A stretch of DNA of 64,000 nucleotides from Cyrtodaria siliqua (GCA_037043455.1 JAWPHD010010194.1:32181-96180), one strand, 5' to 3'; counted from the stretch's first letter, positions 33,101 through 42,770 are shown. Numbers and translations are program-made. The notes: generated by a model from the sequence alone, not told the origin.

Positions 33101-34368
33101 TTTCTTATCTCGCTACACTGTCCATGCACAGGAAAACTTGTCTTCCGACCATGGGAAAAGCTAATGCATTGACCTGCGAAATGTGCGGCGATGTTTTCAC
33201 AAGTAGCAGCGATCTTGGTGAGCATGTAGCGACGGAACATTGTGATGTCACGCGGTTCAGGTGTCAATGCGGGACAGAGTTTCGTTGGCGGAATGCGTAC
33301 GACGTGCACAAGGCTACGTGCAAATCTTCCTTCGGCAGCGAGAATGGATTACCGGAAAGTAAACCCGATGGGCTCACAAACATAGCCATCATTAATGTTG
33401 AAAGTCTATACAAAATGGCTGCTCCAAAGTCTATGATCTTAAACGAATCTGTTGAAGGTAAAAGCGCTGGCACTAACGTGAACTTTGACGATAATTCAAT
33501 GGATTCGGTGCAGATTATGAATGTCGAGTCGGGGGAGCAGTTTATGTGTGATTTGACTGGAGAGGACGTGACCAGTGTTGGTGTCCACGCATGCCCTCAT
33601 TGTAACTACAAGACTTCAAAATTGTCTCATTTGAAACGTCATGCTTTGACCCACACTGGCAAAAAGTACAAATGTCACGAATGCCCGAAGTCGTTTAATG
33701 AGTTGAATAAGCTGAGAACCCACCAGAACTCTAAGCATCAAGGTCACGCCCGCTACAAGTGTGACAAATGTTCCCGTACATTTTCATCAAAAGGTGGAAT
33801 AATGTATCACCAGCAGACCAAGCATAACAACTCCTTCAAGTACAGGTGCGAGACCTGTGACAAGGGTTTCAATACTATACAACATTACTTGGGCCACAAG
33901 AATACGCACAGTGGTATACGGCCTTACGTCTGCGACAAATGCGACCTAGGATTCGCATACCCGTCCGTTCTCACTTCACACAAGCGTGTGTGTAAAGGAA
34001 AGATAGAGGGAGTTGATATGAACGGACAACTTGATTTGTACCCGTGTCGCGAGTGTAAAGAAAAGTTTGCAATGCTTAGTTCCCTTGAACAGCATATGCA
34101 AGACACGCATGGTACCAGTGCCAAAAATAGATATTTGTGCGAGTGCGGGGAGGATTTTGAACTGCGAGCATTGTACGACCTTCACAAGACGATGTGCACA
34201 AAGTCAGACCGGTCCACAGAGATGATTCTCGAGACAGTGAATGATGATGAAGGAGATGAGGGTATGAAGATGGGAACCGAGGAGATTGCAGAGGACGAGG
34301 AGTTTAAACAACTTACTCCCGAGAAGTTTAATGCTATTATAAATAACCAACCTGTTTTCCCATCATGA
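20924..34368 (+). CDS. 14-finger C2H2 zinc-finger protein, five coding exons (20924-21147, 21688-21948, 25177-25376, 27840-27992, 32510-34368)
   Basis: The exons join into 898 codons plus TGA. Every junction is GT-AG and phases match (2, 2, 1, 1). ATG 20924 has A at -3 and an in-frame TGA at 20915; an acceptor at 20901-20902 implies an unseen 5' UTR exon. The protein has an AT-hook-like RRRGRPPK (residues 8-15), an unrecognised helical region in exons 2-3, a basic patch KKRSRK (242-247) and a Ser/Asn-rich stretch (295-305). Fourteen C2H2-type fingers follow in two blocks, residues 357-550 and 640-842, and then an acidic tail. Fingers 5 and 12 end in Cys (C2HC), and fingers 7 and 14 have a CxC start and a final Cys, so block 2 repeats block 1 in order. 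It is probably a nuclear DNA-binding regulator. No orthologue is assigned. The introns hold array elements, SINEs and a MITE. Confidence 0.9.
21688..21948 (+). CDS. Zinc-finger gene, coding exon 2
   Basis: Acceptor 'tttatactttacag' precedes it and donor GTAAGG is at 21949. It encodes about residues 75-161, including ICDFENFQAKTKRSPDEI and MHYLFDIHGSS. No known domain is recognised; it looks like a compact helical region. The frame continues cleanly from exon 1 (phase 2). Confidence 0.85.
22034..23934 (+). mobile_element. Array element with 320-bp dimeric monomers, in intron 1-2 of... the second intron
   Basis: It lies in the intron between coding exons 2 and 3. The head hairpin is 22034-22062 (outer arms AGCTCT/AGAGCT, inner CTGATC/GATCAG), followed by GTCTGTCCG repeats. 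'catggctgcc' recurs at 22381, 22701, 23021, 23341 and about 23662, a 320-bp period. Within each unit 'gtagcgac' appears twice (22113, 22268, 22433, 22588, 22753, 22908), spaced alternately 155 and 165 bp. The tail is 'atcagtagagc' (inverse of head 'gctctactgat'), then hairpin AGGTCATTGACCT and CTTGTTT. A second array of this family is at 48122-49566. Confidence 0.85.
23999..24050 (-). mobile_element. tRNA-derived SINE (type A) fragment, minus
   Basis: 'cacttgacaaatcaaactcc', then 'caatgggcttcgaacccg', aligns with the reverse complement of the type A B-box region. It is old and short, inside the second intron of the zinc-finger gene. Confidence 0.55.
24754..25058. mobile_element. MITE with ~95-bp imperfect terminal inverted repeats
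   Basis: The left end 'acattacctgacgtttgaag', with 'aacgtggga', 'atggaacatgtt' and 'catgatgtggttatataa', is mirrored by the right end 'cttcaaacgtcaggtaatgt', with 'tcccacgtt', 'catgttccat' and 'ttatataaccacatcatg'. It is about 305 bp and has no open frame. It lies just upstream of coding exon 3. Confidence 0.85.
25177..25376 (+). CDS. Zinc-finger gene, coding exon 3
   Basis: Acceptor 'cttgttttcctcag'; donor GTAGAA at 25377, preceded by AG. It encodes residues 162-228, including an amphipathic stretch with VEKSVPNIEKSVRKAV and EEMIQLIKDG, then a polar Asn/Asp/Ser segment. A long-TIR MITE ends about 120 bp upstream of it. Confidence 0.85.
25562..26080 (+). mobile_element. AGCTCGAC-class array element, about two monomers
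   Basis: Head 'agctcgactttttcgaag'; two units with 'ttgtatctccggaaactgc', 'cttcacacatgtatt' and 'cattagacaacatcataca' follow. The tail region 'gatagtcgaacgtctgcatc' then 'cttcttcttgtg' has AGTCGA, the inverse of the head TCGACT. It lies in intron 3 of the zinc-finger gene. Confidence 0.5.
26479..27147 (+). mobile_element. ACCCCCAC-class array element, ~4 units
   Basis: Head 'acccccacagggaggcatat', then 'ctgtccgtccgtccg'. Units contain 'gaaactactgaaggga', 'agaaggtgtgtcgc', 'caagaatcatgtcagtg' and 'ggtcaaggtcacagttgga'. The tail is 'gtggggt' (inverse of the head ACCCCAC), then hairpin GTGTCCCATGGACAC (27123-27137) and TTTCTTGTT. It lies in intron 3 of the zinc-finger gene. Confidence 0.75.
27840..27992 (+). 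CDS. Zinc-finger gene, coding exon 4
   Basis: Acceptor 'attattcttctgcag' and a consensus donor AG|GTATGT at 27993. It encodes residues 229-279: a basic AKKRSRKSLPQR patch, possibly a nuclear localisation signal, followed by an Asp/Ser-rich segment (DADDISDVDVDGS). Confidence 0.85.
28334..28855 (+). mobile_element. CCCC/GGGG-head element with two units
   Basis: Head hairpin 28334-28357 (CCCC...GGGG, inner TTTCAC/GTGAA), then 'ctatataggaatgaagctgt'. Two copies of 'ttggctat', 'ctttctcatttcttgatatt' and 'gaaggtcattatatgggtt' follow. It ends 'aggcaacacacgtgttcc', a damaged tail of the GGCGACAC class as at 45866-45891. Close units are at 45625-45860. Confidence 0.6.
29756..31872 (+). mobile_element. 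Array element with two different tandem sub-arrays
   Basis: The left edge keeps only the second arm of the head ('ggccagcagagctt'), then GTCCGTC repeats. Sub-array 1 has 'ggagttatggcccttgattt' at about 29937, 30098, 30259, 30551, 30720 and 30884 (units of about 145-165 bp). Sub-array 2 has 'gatgatcag' at 30977, 31131, 31286, 31443, 31599 and 31754 (about 155 bp). The tail is 'gccagtagagcgtccac', hairpin GGCCCTCTTGGGCC and CTCTTGTTT. It lies in intron 4 of the zinc-finger gene. Confidence 0.85.
31945..32046 (-). mobile_element. tRNA-derived SINE (type A), minus, tRNA head intact
   Basis: The minus strand reads an A-box 'gtggccgaatggttaa', then 'cgcctctcactgctgc', then B-box GGTTCGAATCCC. The long variable-arm-like spacing suggests a Leu/Ser-type tRNA ancestor. 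The body is truncated at 31945. Confidence 0.8.
32080..32275 (+). mobile_element. tRNA-derived SINE (type A), full-length but divergent
   Basis: A-box 'gtggtcgaggggttaac', B-box GGTTTGAACCC, 'tcttatgacaaggtatacag' and the 3' end 'aaaatgatgtaaaacacc'. It is arranged head to head with the minus copy at 31945-32046, about 240 bp upstream of coding exon 5. Confidence 0.8.
32510..34368 (+). CDS. Zinc-finger gene, coding exon 5 (all 14 fingers)
   Basis: Acceptor 'atatttttcag'. It encodes residues 280-898. Finger starts include ACPYC, YKCTMC, FMCELC, YWCEQC, YKCNVC, LTCEMC and FRCQC (block 1), then HACPHC, YKCHEC, YKCDKC, YRCETC, YVCDKC, YPCREC and YLCEC (block 2). Linkers of the HTGK type join fingers 1-2 and 8-9. 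The large antisense open frame at 32602-33309 is a shadow of this exon. Confidence 0.95.
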
Positions 34369-34396
34369 GTAATCCGTCAGTTTATAAATATATTAA

Positions 34397-34564
34397 GGGC
34401 TATTCCATTAAAATATACCCGGTATCCCAGGAAGACGATTTAATAAACATCTGTGGGTGAACCTCATATTTGGTTCTTTAAACATAATTTTGCATCTATG
34501 GGTGGGTGTTTCAATTCCAAAAGTGCCTTCCTGGTGTCCCATGTATGTTTTATAAATGGAATAG
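34397..34564 (-). mobile_element. GGGCTATTCCATT MITE, copy 1 (in presumed 3' UTR)
   Basis: About 168 bp with terminal inverted repeats 'gggctattccattaaaata' and 'tatgttttataaatggaata'. The body ('gtgggtgaacc', 'ttttgcatctatgggtggg', 'aagtgccttcctgg') is the inverse of copies at 37900 and 44371. It starts 29 bp after the zinc-finger stop codon. Confidence 0.85.
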
Positions 34565-34649
34565 TAGACATGTTAATGCATTTATGGGGAGTAAAAGAAA
34601 CGAATGGCCAAATACACTAGCTATTTCATTTGAATATTTTTTTTAATAT

Positions 34650-34655
34650 AATAAA
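34650..34655 (+). terminator. Candidate polyadenylation signal AATAAA
   Basis: The first clear AATAAA after the zinc-finger stop, 282 bp downstream and beyond the MITE. If used, the MITE is part of the 3' UTR. No transcript evidence. Confidence 0.4.
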
Positions 34656-34894
34656 GATAGCTATTTGGAAAAATTCAAGAGAAAGTCCTGATAAGTCGTA
34701 ATTTGTATTGGTTAATTTGATCCAAAAGTTGTAAATGACCCCTACCAATTCTCCAAGTAACTACCGTATGTATCACCTTTTTAACAAGTCACTCAATATG
34801 TATTATGGCAAACTAATAATGTTTTAACAAGATTTTGATTTGTCAGTCCGGTATGTAACTGAGTAAGTTACTTTATCATGTCAATCTGTATTAT

Positions 34895-35240
34895 TATGCC
34901 GAGAAACAGAGTGCCTGAGATAAAATCTTATCTCGGCATTTACGTTCCTATCCCATCAGTTGAACTTCTTTTGATGACGTCAGGGTATATTTGAGGACGT
35001 CTGTGTACTTTTGAATGGAAAAAAATGGTGGGGGAAATGGAAAAAAGGTAAATTAAATGATTTTAAACGATCAACATGATAAATAGAATATCATATTAGT
35101 GCCTGATCCTATTCAGTTTATAAGGCTTGGCATGAAAAAAAATGAATCCCTCGGCACAGTCTCAATTCCAACACAATGTATAATTGTTTTTATTGAAATC
35201 GAGGCTTTGCCGAGGTGCTGATTAAAACAGTTATACCGAG
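34895..35240. repeat. Decayed hairpin repeat with TGCCGAGA arms
   Basis: 'tgccgaga' at 34897 pairs with 'tctcggca' at 34931, with inner GAGATAA/TTATCTC. Later pieces ('gatgacgtcagg', 'gataaatagaat', 'gaatccctcggc', 'gccgaggtgctg') recall 16374-16650. Likely remnants of one foldback family. Confidence 0.5.
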
Positions 35241-35494
35241 GGTTGGAATTTCCCTATCTGAACCGGATACTCATGATTGATTCTTTTTCTTGCATATCAT
35301 TTACAGTCTGCGCACCGACGTTGTCAACTACTAATGTTTTTTCATGTTTATTTAAACAATGAATTCGTGCAACTGTCATTGTTGATATCAGCGCATGACT
35401 TTTATCTTCCCCCATGTGTAAGATCAGGCTTTCCATCACCCATGTAAAATGCTGATAACCTTATCCAGTATGCAAGAAACTTCAGCTTTGGCGG

Positions 35495-35625
35495 ATGGGG
35501 ATTGATAGGGCTGTCCAGTATATCAGTCGTCGTATCCTCCAAGCATATTAAAAATTAAAAAAATTAGTCACAGTTCCCAAATTCTTATGTATCCTTCCCC
35601 TCTCCCCAGGGAGGCAGGGCTCTAA
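35495..35625 (+). mobile_element. tRNA-derived SINE (type B) fragment
   Basis: 'ggcggatggggattgatagg', 'gtatcctccaagcatatta' and 'cttatgtatccttcccctct' match the body of the copy at 14245-14521. The head and 3' end are missing. Confidence 0.65.
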
Positions 35626-36032
35626 TTTAAACTGTTTTACTAGCATTTTGTCTTTTAAATTTCTCAAAATGCCAGTAAACTTTTTAAGCACTTGCAATAG
35701 TTTGCAATACATGTAGTTTGCAAGTGCTTAACCTCCTTCAGGTTTAGATTATTGCTGAAAAGTAAGACTTTCTAGGCAAAATATAGTTTATAGACAGTCA
35801 ACAACCAGTTGAAATGATAACAAAAAGATTATAATCAACTTATTGTTATTGTTTGCTCGAGTCAGCTATAATTTGCCAGTTAATTTTATCAACTTGCTAA
35901 AAATGCCAGTTGAAAAAAGTGCTAAATTTGAGCTCTGGGAGGATCATAAAAATAAGATGCACACACTTCAAGACTGCAGATGCGAACCTGACTATATTAA
36001 TTGGTCTTTAATAAATAAAAACATTTCATTGT

Positions 36033-36262
36033 GTAGTTGCGTTGTAAACCTTCGCCTCTCACGCTGCGGGTTCGAATCCCACTGAGAGCTCGACTTGTAA
36101 GTGTGAAAGTGTCGATTCTTACGGATGGCGGGCGGTGTACAGTACTGGTTCTACCCAGGAAAAGTGGGTGGTCTGCCTCCACCACAAAAAATCGATTGTC
36201 ATATATAACCTTACATGTGTTGAAAATGACGTAAAACAGCATACAAACAAAACAAACATTAC
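36033..36262 (+). mobile_element. tRNA-derived SINE (type A), copy
   Basis: Well preserved: 'cgcctctcacgctgc', B-box GGTTCGAATCCC, 'cgattcttacggatggc', 'ctacccaggaaaagtggg', 'gaaaatgacgtaaaacagc' and a CAAA tail. Confidence 0.9.
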
Positions 36263-36284
36263 TTTGTGCTTTTCTTTATTAGCG

Positions 36285-36520
36285 CTTTCATGGCCGGGAT
36301 GGTAAAGACGCTGTGTTTGAAACCATCTCACCTCTCGCCGCTGCGGGTTCGAATTCCACTGGGAAGTGAAAGTCGATTATTACGGATGGCAGGATGTATA
36401 CAGTACTGGTTCTACCCAGGAAAAAGTGGGTTGTCTGCCTCCACCACTAAAGCATTTACTGTCATATGTGGTCTTAAATGTGCTGAAAATGACATAAAAC
36501 AGCATTCAACCAACCAACCG
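36285..36520 (+). mobile_element. tRNA-derived SINE (type A), copy
   Basis: Directly after the previous copy: A-box 'atggccgggatggtaaaga', B-box GGTTCGAATTCC, 'cgattattacggatggc', the tail 'gaaaatgacataaaacagc' and CCAA repeats. The head is nearly complete. Confidence 0.9.
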
Positions 36521-36599
36521 TTATTTACTTTGTTATGGTTTTGTATATACTCCGCAGTTTGTTTTTAAGTTTCATGTATATTTATATTATTGATATCAC

Positions 36600-36995
36600 T
36601 AGGTTTTAGAAACCAATGCTATGTTTTACATATTTATAAAGCTCGGAATTGCATGGCTGCCAAGTTCGTTGATCTGTAATTTCCATATGTATAAGGCTTC
36701 CAAGGTTATTCAATATTCTATTTTCCATGTTTATATGGCTGGGTGTTGCAGGACCACCAGATTATTTAGTGTTCTATTTTCCATGTGTATAAGGCTTGGA
36801 ATTGCCAGACTCCCAGATTAATTTATCTGTATTTACCACATTTATATGGTATTGTTGGTTGTTGCACGCCTACCAGACAGTTGTTGCATGCCTACCAGAG
36901 TATTAAATGCTGTAATTCCCATGTGTATATGGCTGGGTGTTGCATGACTCCCAGATTATTGGATGTTGTAATTAACATGTGTATATCACTGGGTG
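36600..36995. repeat. Degenerate ~55-67-bp minisatellite, ~7 units
   Basis: Units 'ccatgtgtatatggctggg', 'tgttgcatgactcccagatt' recur with markers near 36628, 36684, 36725, 36780, 36838, 36907 and 36974. A stray unit is at 37514-37545. Confidence 0.75.
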
Positions 36996-37899
36996 TAATC
37001 CGAGTTCTCTGATGAGTTCAAAGCCTTTTTAACGATTTTGATGTTTTATATTATATAAAATACATATTATAGCTTTGTACCATTAGATATTGTCCTATTA
37101 AAAAGGTGGAATTCTTCATAGCCATCTGGTTGTGCACGGTATAGGTGATCCATAGTTTTACTATGGGACTTCCTGCGCTGCTTCATAGCTATATAAAATG
37201 TCAAAATCAGGGACATACCTGGGCATACTCCTATACGCCCGTGCATGTAATTCAGAATTGAAAAATGAAAAAGCGAAAAATGCATAATAAATGAAGCCGA
37301 AATGGGGTTTAGGGTGAAGGGGGAATAGTTCAAAATATGTTTCTAAGTCACACAAAACTATTCATATAGGGTTCAATTTTTCAAAAAATGTCCATGACCC
37401 CCACAGACCGTGAGGGAGGTACCCCTAAATATACCATGCCTATACCCAAAAACTCCAGTTACGCCCGTGAAAATTGTTAAAAGACTGAACACTTCAGAGA
37501 AGGCTCAGATTAGGCTGGGTGTTGCATGACTCCCAGATTAATAGTATTCCAAGTGTTTTCACAAATTCTTGCCCGTCAGTTGACTTCAATGACTTGTATT
37601 GCTTTATATATATATGTGTTAGTTATTTTTGCTATTTGATTCCATACATTGTTATAACATGGGGAGGTAACAATCTGCAACACGTATTTTGTTATAAATC
37701 TCATAAACATGACTTAACATTTAAAAAAGGAATTAGAGGAGCAAAACTCACTTTTGTACTAATCCTTTCCTTCTGTTTGTACACATAATAATAACTGAAT
37801 TTAAAGCAAGGCCAGCAAATTTGACATTTAAGAGTTGAGAATAAAGGTTATTCTCAAAGGTTTGAAGAATTTCGCTCAGTCCAGAAAGCTGTCGGCTGA

Positions 37900-38074
37900 G
37901 GGCTATTACATTAAAACATACATGGGACCCCAGGAAGGCACTTTTGAAATTAAACACCCACCCATAGATGCAAAATTTAGTTTAAGGAACCACATTTCAG
38001 AAAATAGGGTTCACCCATAGATGTTTATTAAATTGCCTTTCTGGGGTCGGAGGTATGTTTTAATGGAATAGCCC
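37900..38074 (+). mobile_element. GGGCTATTCCATT MITE, copy 2
   Basis: It runs from 'gggctattacattaaaac' to 'gttttaatggaatagccc'. Internal 'aaggcacttttgaaattaaa', 'cccacccatagatgc' and 'gttcacccatagatgttt' are shared with the other two copies. Confidence 0.9.
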
Positions 38075-39264
38075 TTAAGTGTGCATCCAGCTGAAAAGAG
38101 AAAATCTTGATGGTGACCCCTATATATTATACTTTCGAATTATAGTATTTTAAAGTTAATATTGTGTTTTTACCATAGTTTAAAAATCGTGGAATGTCTT
38201 CAGACTAAACCTCAGAAACTACTTAGATTTAAAAAGAAAAAAGAGCTGTACGTCGCCAGAAAATAAGATTGCCCAAACATTCCAGATGAATCCCGCTAAA
38301 AATAGCTTAAAACAACACAAGTTTGTTATGCTTTCTCCTTTTAAACATTTAGCTTAGTTATGTTTGTATGAGACACTCGCTAAAGTAGTAGGTGTGACAT
38401 TGAATTATGGCTAACCATAATCTGTTGTGCTCAGTGACAGTCGTTCAAAATGGTTGCCAGACAGCCATCTTGTTACATAGTAGTCTTTAACTCTCCATAG
38501 CTTGTGCATTATTAACTAAATGCTACTCAGTGAATTTTTCATTAAAAAAAGACACAACTAAAGTTCACATTTTATTTCTGTTAGGCTGTCTATGAGCAGG
38601 AACCTTGATATAGGCCTTACACTGGCGTCGGTTTGTCTGGATAAGGTCGGTTTGTCTGGATAAGTTAGTGTTGCGTGGAAACTTTTGCCTTTGCTGCAGT
38701 TTACATGGTTTATGTGTTGCGTGGAAACTTTTGCCACTATTTAATTATATTAAGTGGTGAACGCAAAACTGTTGAAAGTATATATATATAAAGAAAATGA
38801 TCGTTCACGTCAAGCCTTCAATATTCCTATCAAAAATAGGTCAGTAGGTCACGATTAAAAACCTTGTCCCACCGTTGGCCGCCTTCTAGTACTGTATTTC
38901 TGTATAAAGTAATAGTCCTTGGTATATTTTCCTTGTGAGGATCCATAGTTTTACATTTTGATCATATTTATAACGTTTATAATTTAATATACTGTTTTCT
39001 AACAATTTTACTTCCTTGCTTGAGACCATTTATCATGTTCTGAAATTCCATAATTTACATTTGTTATATCCACATTGATGTATATAGTCCTTTATTGTAA
39101 AACAAAATGTGTTGACTGTTGATGCTGTATATTTATTTAATGTACAAGTTTATTGTTAATGCCACATAGAGTGACAATTGGAGTATTTACCTATATGTTG
39201 TTGCATTTTAAAAACACTGAAAACTAGTTTACACTGTTGTGTAGGTTTATTTAAAAAAAGTATA
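38075..39264. other. Stretch without recognised gene
   Basis: A/T-rich sequence. A local duplication of 'ggtcggtttgtctggataag' is at 38627-38660 and 'tgttgcgtggaaacttttgcc' is at 38667 and 38714. No coding frame supported. Confidence 0.55.
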
Positions 39265-39668
39265 TTAAATCATTTTAGAATTATTTTATTATTAGAATTT
39301 TGTGATTCTGGATTGTAAGAATCTCATTATTCATTGTCAAGTAAAAGCTCAATGAGTCCTGAGAATGGAATGAGTTTATCCACCTCGCTAAATTAACTGG
39401 TTTCATTGGTCCAGCTTTTATCACTGAACCAATCAGGATGCTTCATTCATATTTTATTTTGGTAGTTTCTATCATGACATCTTTTCCTGGTAGTATGACA
39501 TCACATCCTGGTATTATGATGCAACTCAGTGAGTTCTGAGAACTGATTGAGTGTTTAAATTGCTGTGAGAAACAGATTAAGACTGTTTGTACCTCTCAGT
39601 GAATAATGAGTTCCTTGAAACCAAGAGTCATAAATTTCTAAATATAAAATAATTCTAAAATGATTTAA
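39265..39668. mobile_element. MITE with long inverted ends, ~404 bp
   Basis: The left end 'ttaaatcattttagaattat' is exactly mirrored by the right end 'ataattctaaaatgatttaa'. With mismatches the pairing extends about 75 bp inward ('aatctcattattca' against 'tgaataatgagttcc'). Both ends lie next to TA, consistent with a TA target duplication as in Tc1/mariner MITEs. No open frame. Confidence 0.85.
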
Positions 39669-40221
39669 TAGACTGTTTTAAGTACATTTAAGCCCGGTGC
39701 AAACTGTATAAGGGTCACGGCTAGGGATAATGGCTGTTTTATTGGTTTTGGACCAAAATTTTAGGAAGCTGGAAAAAAAATATTGGTCCAGAAAATGTAT
39801 AAAATTTATAAGATTGTCAGTAACTTATTTGCAAAAAAATTAATTTCCGACTCGCTTGGACTTCGAACCAGTACCTACCTAGCCCGACGGCTTAGTGTAA
39901 AACTGCTGTATCTTGTTCTTTCTTTGTATATAGTTACAATTGTTTTCCACTCATCCTTCATTTGTATTCACAGTCTGATAGTTTATGTAGTTTACCTGTG
40001 ACGATCATAATTCCAGATTTATAAAACTGTTCCTGACATCTGCCACCAACATTGTTAAGTTTTTGTATTTACATGTAGCTCTTATTTGTCTGAGCATTTT
40101 TATACAAACTGAAGTGGGGGCTGTATAGAAACCCCATTGTCTGAACGTCCCGTCGTAGCACATTTTTGTCTTGTCGCTTTCACACATGTTTGTCCTGTCG
40201 CGATGTGTAACACATTTTTAT

Positions 40222-41994
40222 ATACCCGTCGTAAGACGGGACGTATTATGTTGTGGTGTTGTCCGTCCGTCTTTACAGGAGCGCCTTGTGTTCTTTTTTT
40301 GTGTATTATAAAAGTATACCTTTTTTTTCTTGTGTGACTAGTCACAGAAGCAAGTATGTCTCCATGCACAGGAAATAGTCTAATTTTTCATTTAAAGCAA
40401 TAAAAAATTGCAGTCACACAATGGGAAGTGGTGCTTATGTGACTAAAACGTTTGACCAAATGATAAAATTTTACACACAAGGTTTAAAAAACAGTCACAC
40501 TGGGTACGGACATACACACACACAAAATAAGCAAAGTTTTCAGTCTCACAAAGCCTGATTTTATGTACGTACATCCGTCCGTCTGTCCGTTACGTTTTGC
40601 GATGTCCGCTCTCTAACTCAAAAAAATATTATCCAATCATTAAGAAACTTGGAAACAATGTTTATGGGCATAATATCTCGGGTCAAGTTCGAAAACCAGC
40701 CCAATCGCCTTGGTAACAATGGAGTTATGGCCCTTAAATTATTGAAAATTGACAATTTTAACCATATCCGCACTCTAACTCAAACAAATATTATCCAATC
40801 ATTATGAAACTTAGAAGTTCAAAAACCGGCTCAATCGCCCCAATAATAACGGAGTTATGGCCCTTTAATTATTGAAAATTGACAATTTTGATGATGTCCG
40901 CTCAATAACTTGAGTATTTGTTGTATGGCTTTTATATCTGTCTATGGTTAACGGATTGTGACTCATGTAAGTGGCAATAAGCATGCTTTACAACTTGAAT
41001 TCCTAGAGAACTCGTCTGAAAAACTTGAATGGTATAAACACATATTTTGTAACATTGAAAGGTGACGTTTTCGTAAACCAGTCTACTGAAATGTAGCATG
41101 TAATCATTACTATTATATGCATATAAGCGACGGAACATTCACACGCCTCATTAGCGCAGTTGATCGAGGCGCCCAGGAAGGTAGGGTTCAAGCCTGCTGA
41201 TTTCACTTTTTTTTTTTTTTTTCTCATTGGTTTCATTATTGCTGATGGTAAAGGTAGCAACAGTTCCTTTACATTTTTCACTTTGATAACGCAATCTTAT
41301 AATTACACATGGTAACAGTGAGCAGTTTATATGTGTTGTAATGCACACTCTAACGCACACATATCCCTTACATTGAACAATTGTATTTCTGTGCTGATGT
41401 TACAAGGTAATTGTAATCAATATGTAAAACATGTCAAGGTATTTGAACAGAAAGAAGCGAGGTCGCCCACATTGATTTAAAATGCTTGATAGGAAGAACT
41501 GATGGTAAAAATCGGGAAGAATGTAAGAAAAAACGGTCGTGGCGTGTTTATGTCTCCATGACAACATTTAGTTTTTTCATTATTGTTTTAACACCCATGG
41601 CTTGATATATTATTATGTTAGCTTTTTGTCTCTCGGCAGCTATTTTACGCTTGCGTAAAACCTTGCTTGTTCAATCTTTATGAAACTGTGGAATAATGTT
41701 TATTGGCATAATATCGAGGTCAAGTTCGGAAACCAGCTAGATCGTCCCAGTAACAACGGAGTTATGGACCTTTAATTATTGAAAATTGACAATTTTGATG
41801 ATGTCCGCTTCAATAACTTGAATATTTGTTTTTCAATCTTGATGAAACTCGGTCAAGTTTGAAAACTAGACCAATTGCACTGGTAACAAAGGAGTTTGTA
41901 TTATGTCGTGGCATTGTCTGTCCATCCGTCTGTTATCACAGTTAAAATTATCCACTTTCGACGGGCGTATTTTGTGTCCATTGGACACTCTTGT
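40222..41994 (+). mobile_element. CCCGTC-class array element, disrupted
   Basis: Head hairpin CCCGTCGTAAGACGGG (40225-40240), then 'gacgtattatg' and GTCCGTCC. Units with 'ccaatcattaagaaactt', 'ggagttatggccctt' and 'attattgaaaattgacaatt' follow near 40580-40890 and 41660-41800. The tail is 'gacgggcgtatt' (inverse of head CCCGTC), hairpin GTGTCCATTGGACAC (41974-41988) and TCTTGTT. The middle (about 40930-41640) is other sequence, including a tRNA-like piece. Confidence 0.65.
41142..41222 (+). pseudogene. tRNA-Met-like fragment lacking the anticodon arm
   Basis: 'gcctcattagcgcagttg' resembles the acceptor and D arm of an elongator tRNA-Met, and GTAGG-GTTCAAG-CCTGC forms a T arm. The anticodon arm is missing between them. 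A long T run (41208-41222) follows. It may be a pseudogene or the head of a SINE. Confidence 0.4.
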
Positions 41995-42354
41995 TATTAC
42001 TTGCGTTCCTCAAATTATGAATGGGTTGTTCCCAAACTTCATGAACACATAACAACTGATGACCTTATGTCCCTCTACATCACCCATTGTTGATTGCCTA
42101 ATTTATTATAGATGTATGGTCCTTTGGCTTAAAATTTAATCATTTTCAGTGATAGTTTTAGTTGTTCTTTAAATTTGACTCCCAGCCAAAAATATGGTTC
42201 TGATTCACTGCCAATATCAGCTGTTAGATAATGTAGTTATTAGAATAAATGATTTGACTTCAATATATTTCATGTGTTCTTTGTCACTAGTTACACATTT
42301 TTTTTACATTGTGTTTTTTAGCTTACATTTTATTTGTTGGTGCTTGTTTTATTA

Positions 42355-42770
42355 TTTATCCCCGTGTGGTTCCCGGGTGCCCCGTTTGGTCACGGGGGCA
42401 AAGAATAGGGCCACTGCAGATCCCTTTGGAGGGGTAGGCAGAGGGGTAAAATCCCCCCAAATTCATGTTCATTTTATCATTTTTAGATCATGTTCATTAA
42501 AGGTCTTCATCATGATCCCTGCATTGTTTCAGGTGCCATCTCGCTCACATCAAAAGAGCAGTGGCAGAAAAACAATAAACGTCGCTCCAGCGTAAATTGA
42601 GTTTTTACGATAGAATTTGCAGCAACTCTGCAGTTCAGGGTGAGAAGGTTATAGGCCCATTTTCCATATTTTATCTCGGTGTACATGGAAGATGAGCCTG
42701 GCATGTTCATGCCTGTTAGGCGCCATATAACCTGTAATGTGTTGGTGCGCCTTAAAACCCAAATTCAATT
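42355..42770 (+). repeat. 'Gtgccatctcgctc' dispersed repeat (type C), copy 1
   Basis: About 415 bp: 'gtgccccgtttggtcacggg', 'gaccactgcagat'-like, 'aaaggtcttcatcatga', 'caggtgccatctcgctcac', 'agaatttgcagcaactctgc', 'gatgagcctggcatgttcat' and 'ggtgcgccttaaaacccaa', ending in CAATT. A near full-length second copy lies at 59687-60096. The end resembles a retroposon 3' end. Confidence 0.75.

Noticed and set aside
32602..33309. 235-codon minus-strand frame
   Set aside because: It is fully antisense to the zinc-finger exon, whose C2H2 pattern is unmistakable.
39839..39895. tRNA-like block on the minus strand (GGTTCGAAGTCC)
   Set aside because: Only a B-box-like motif and a short flank; no cloverleaf or repeat copy could be shown.
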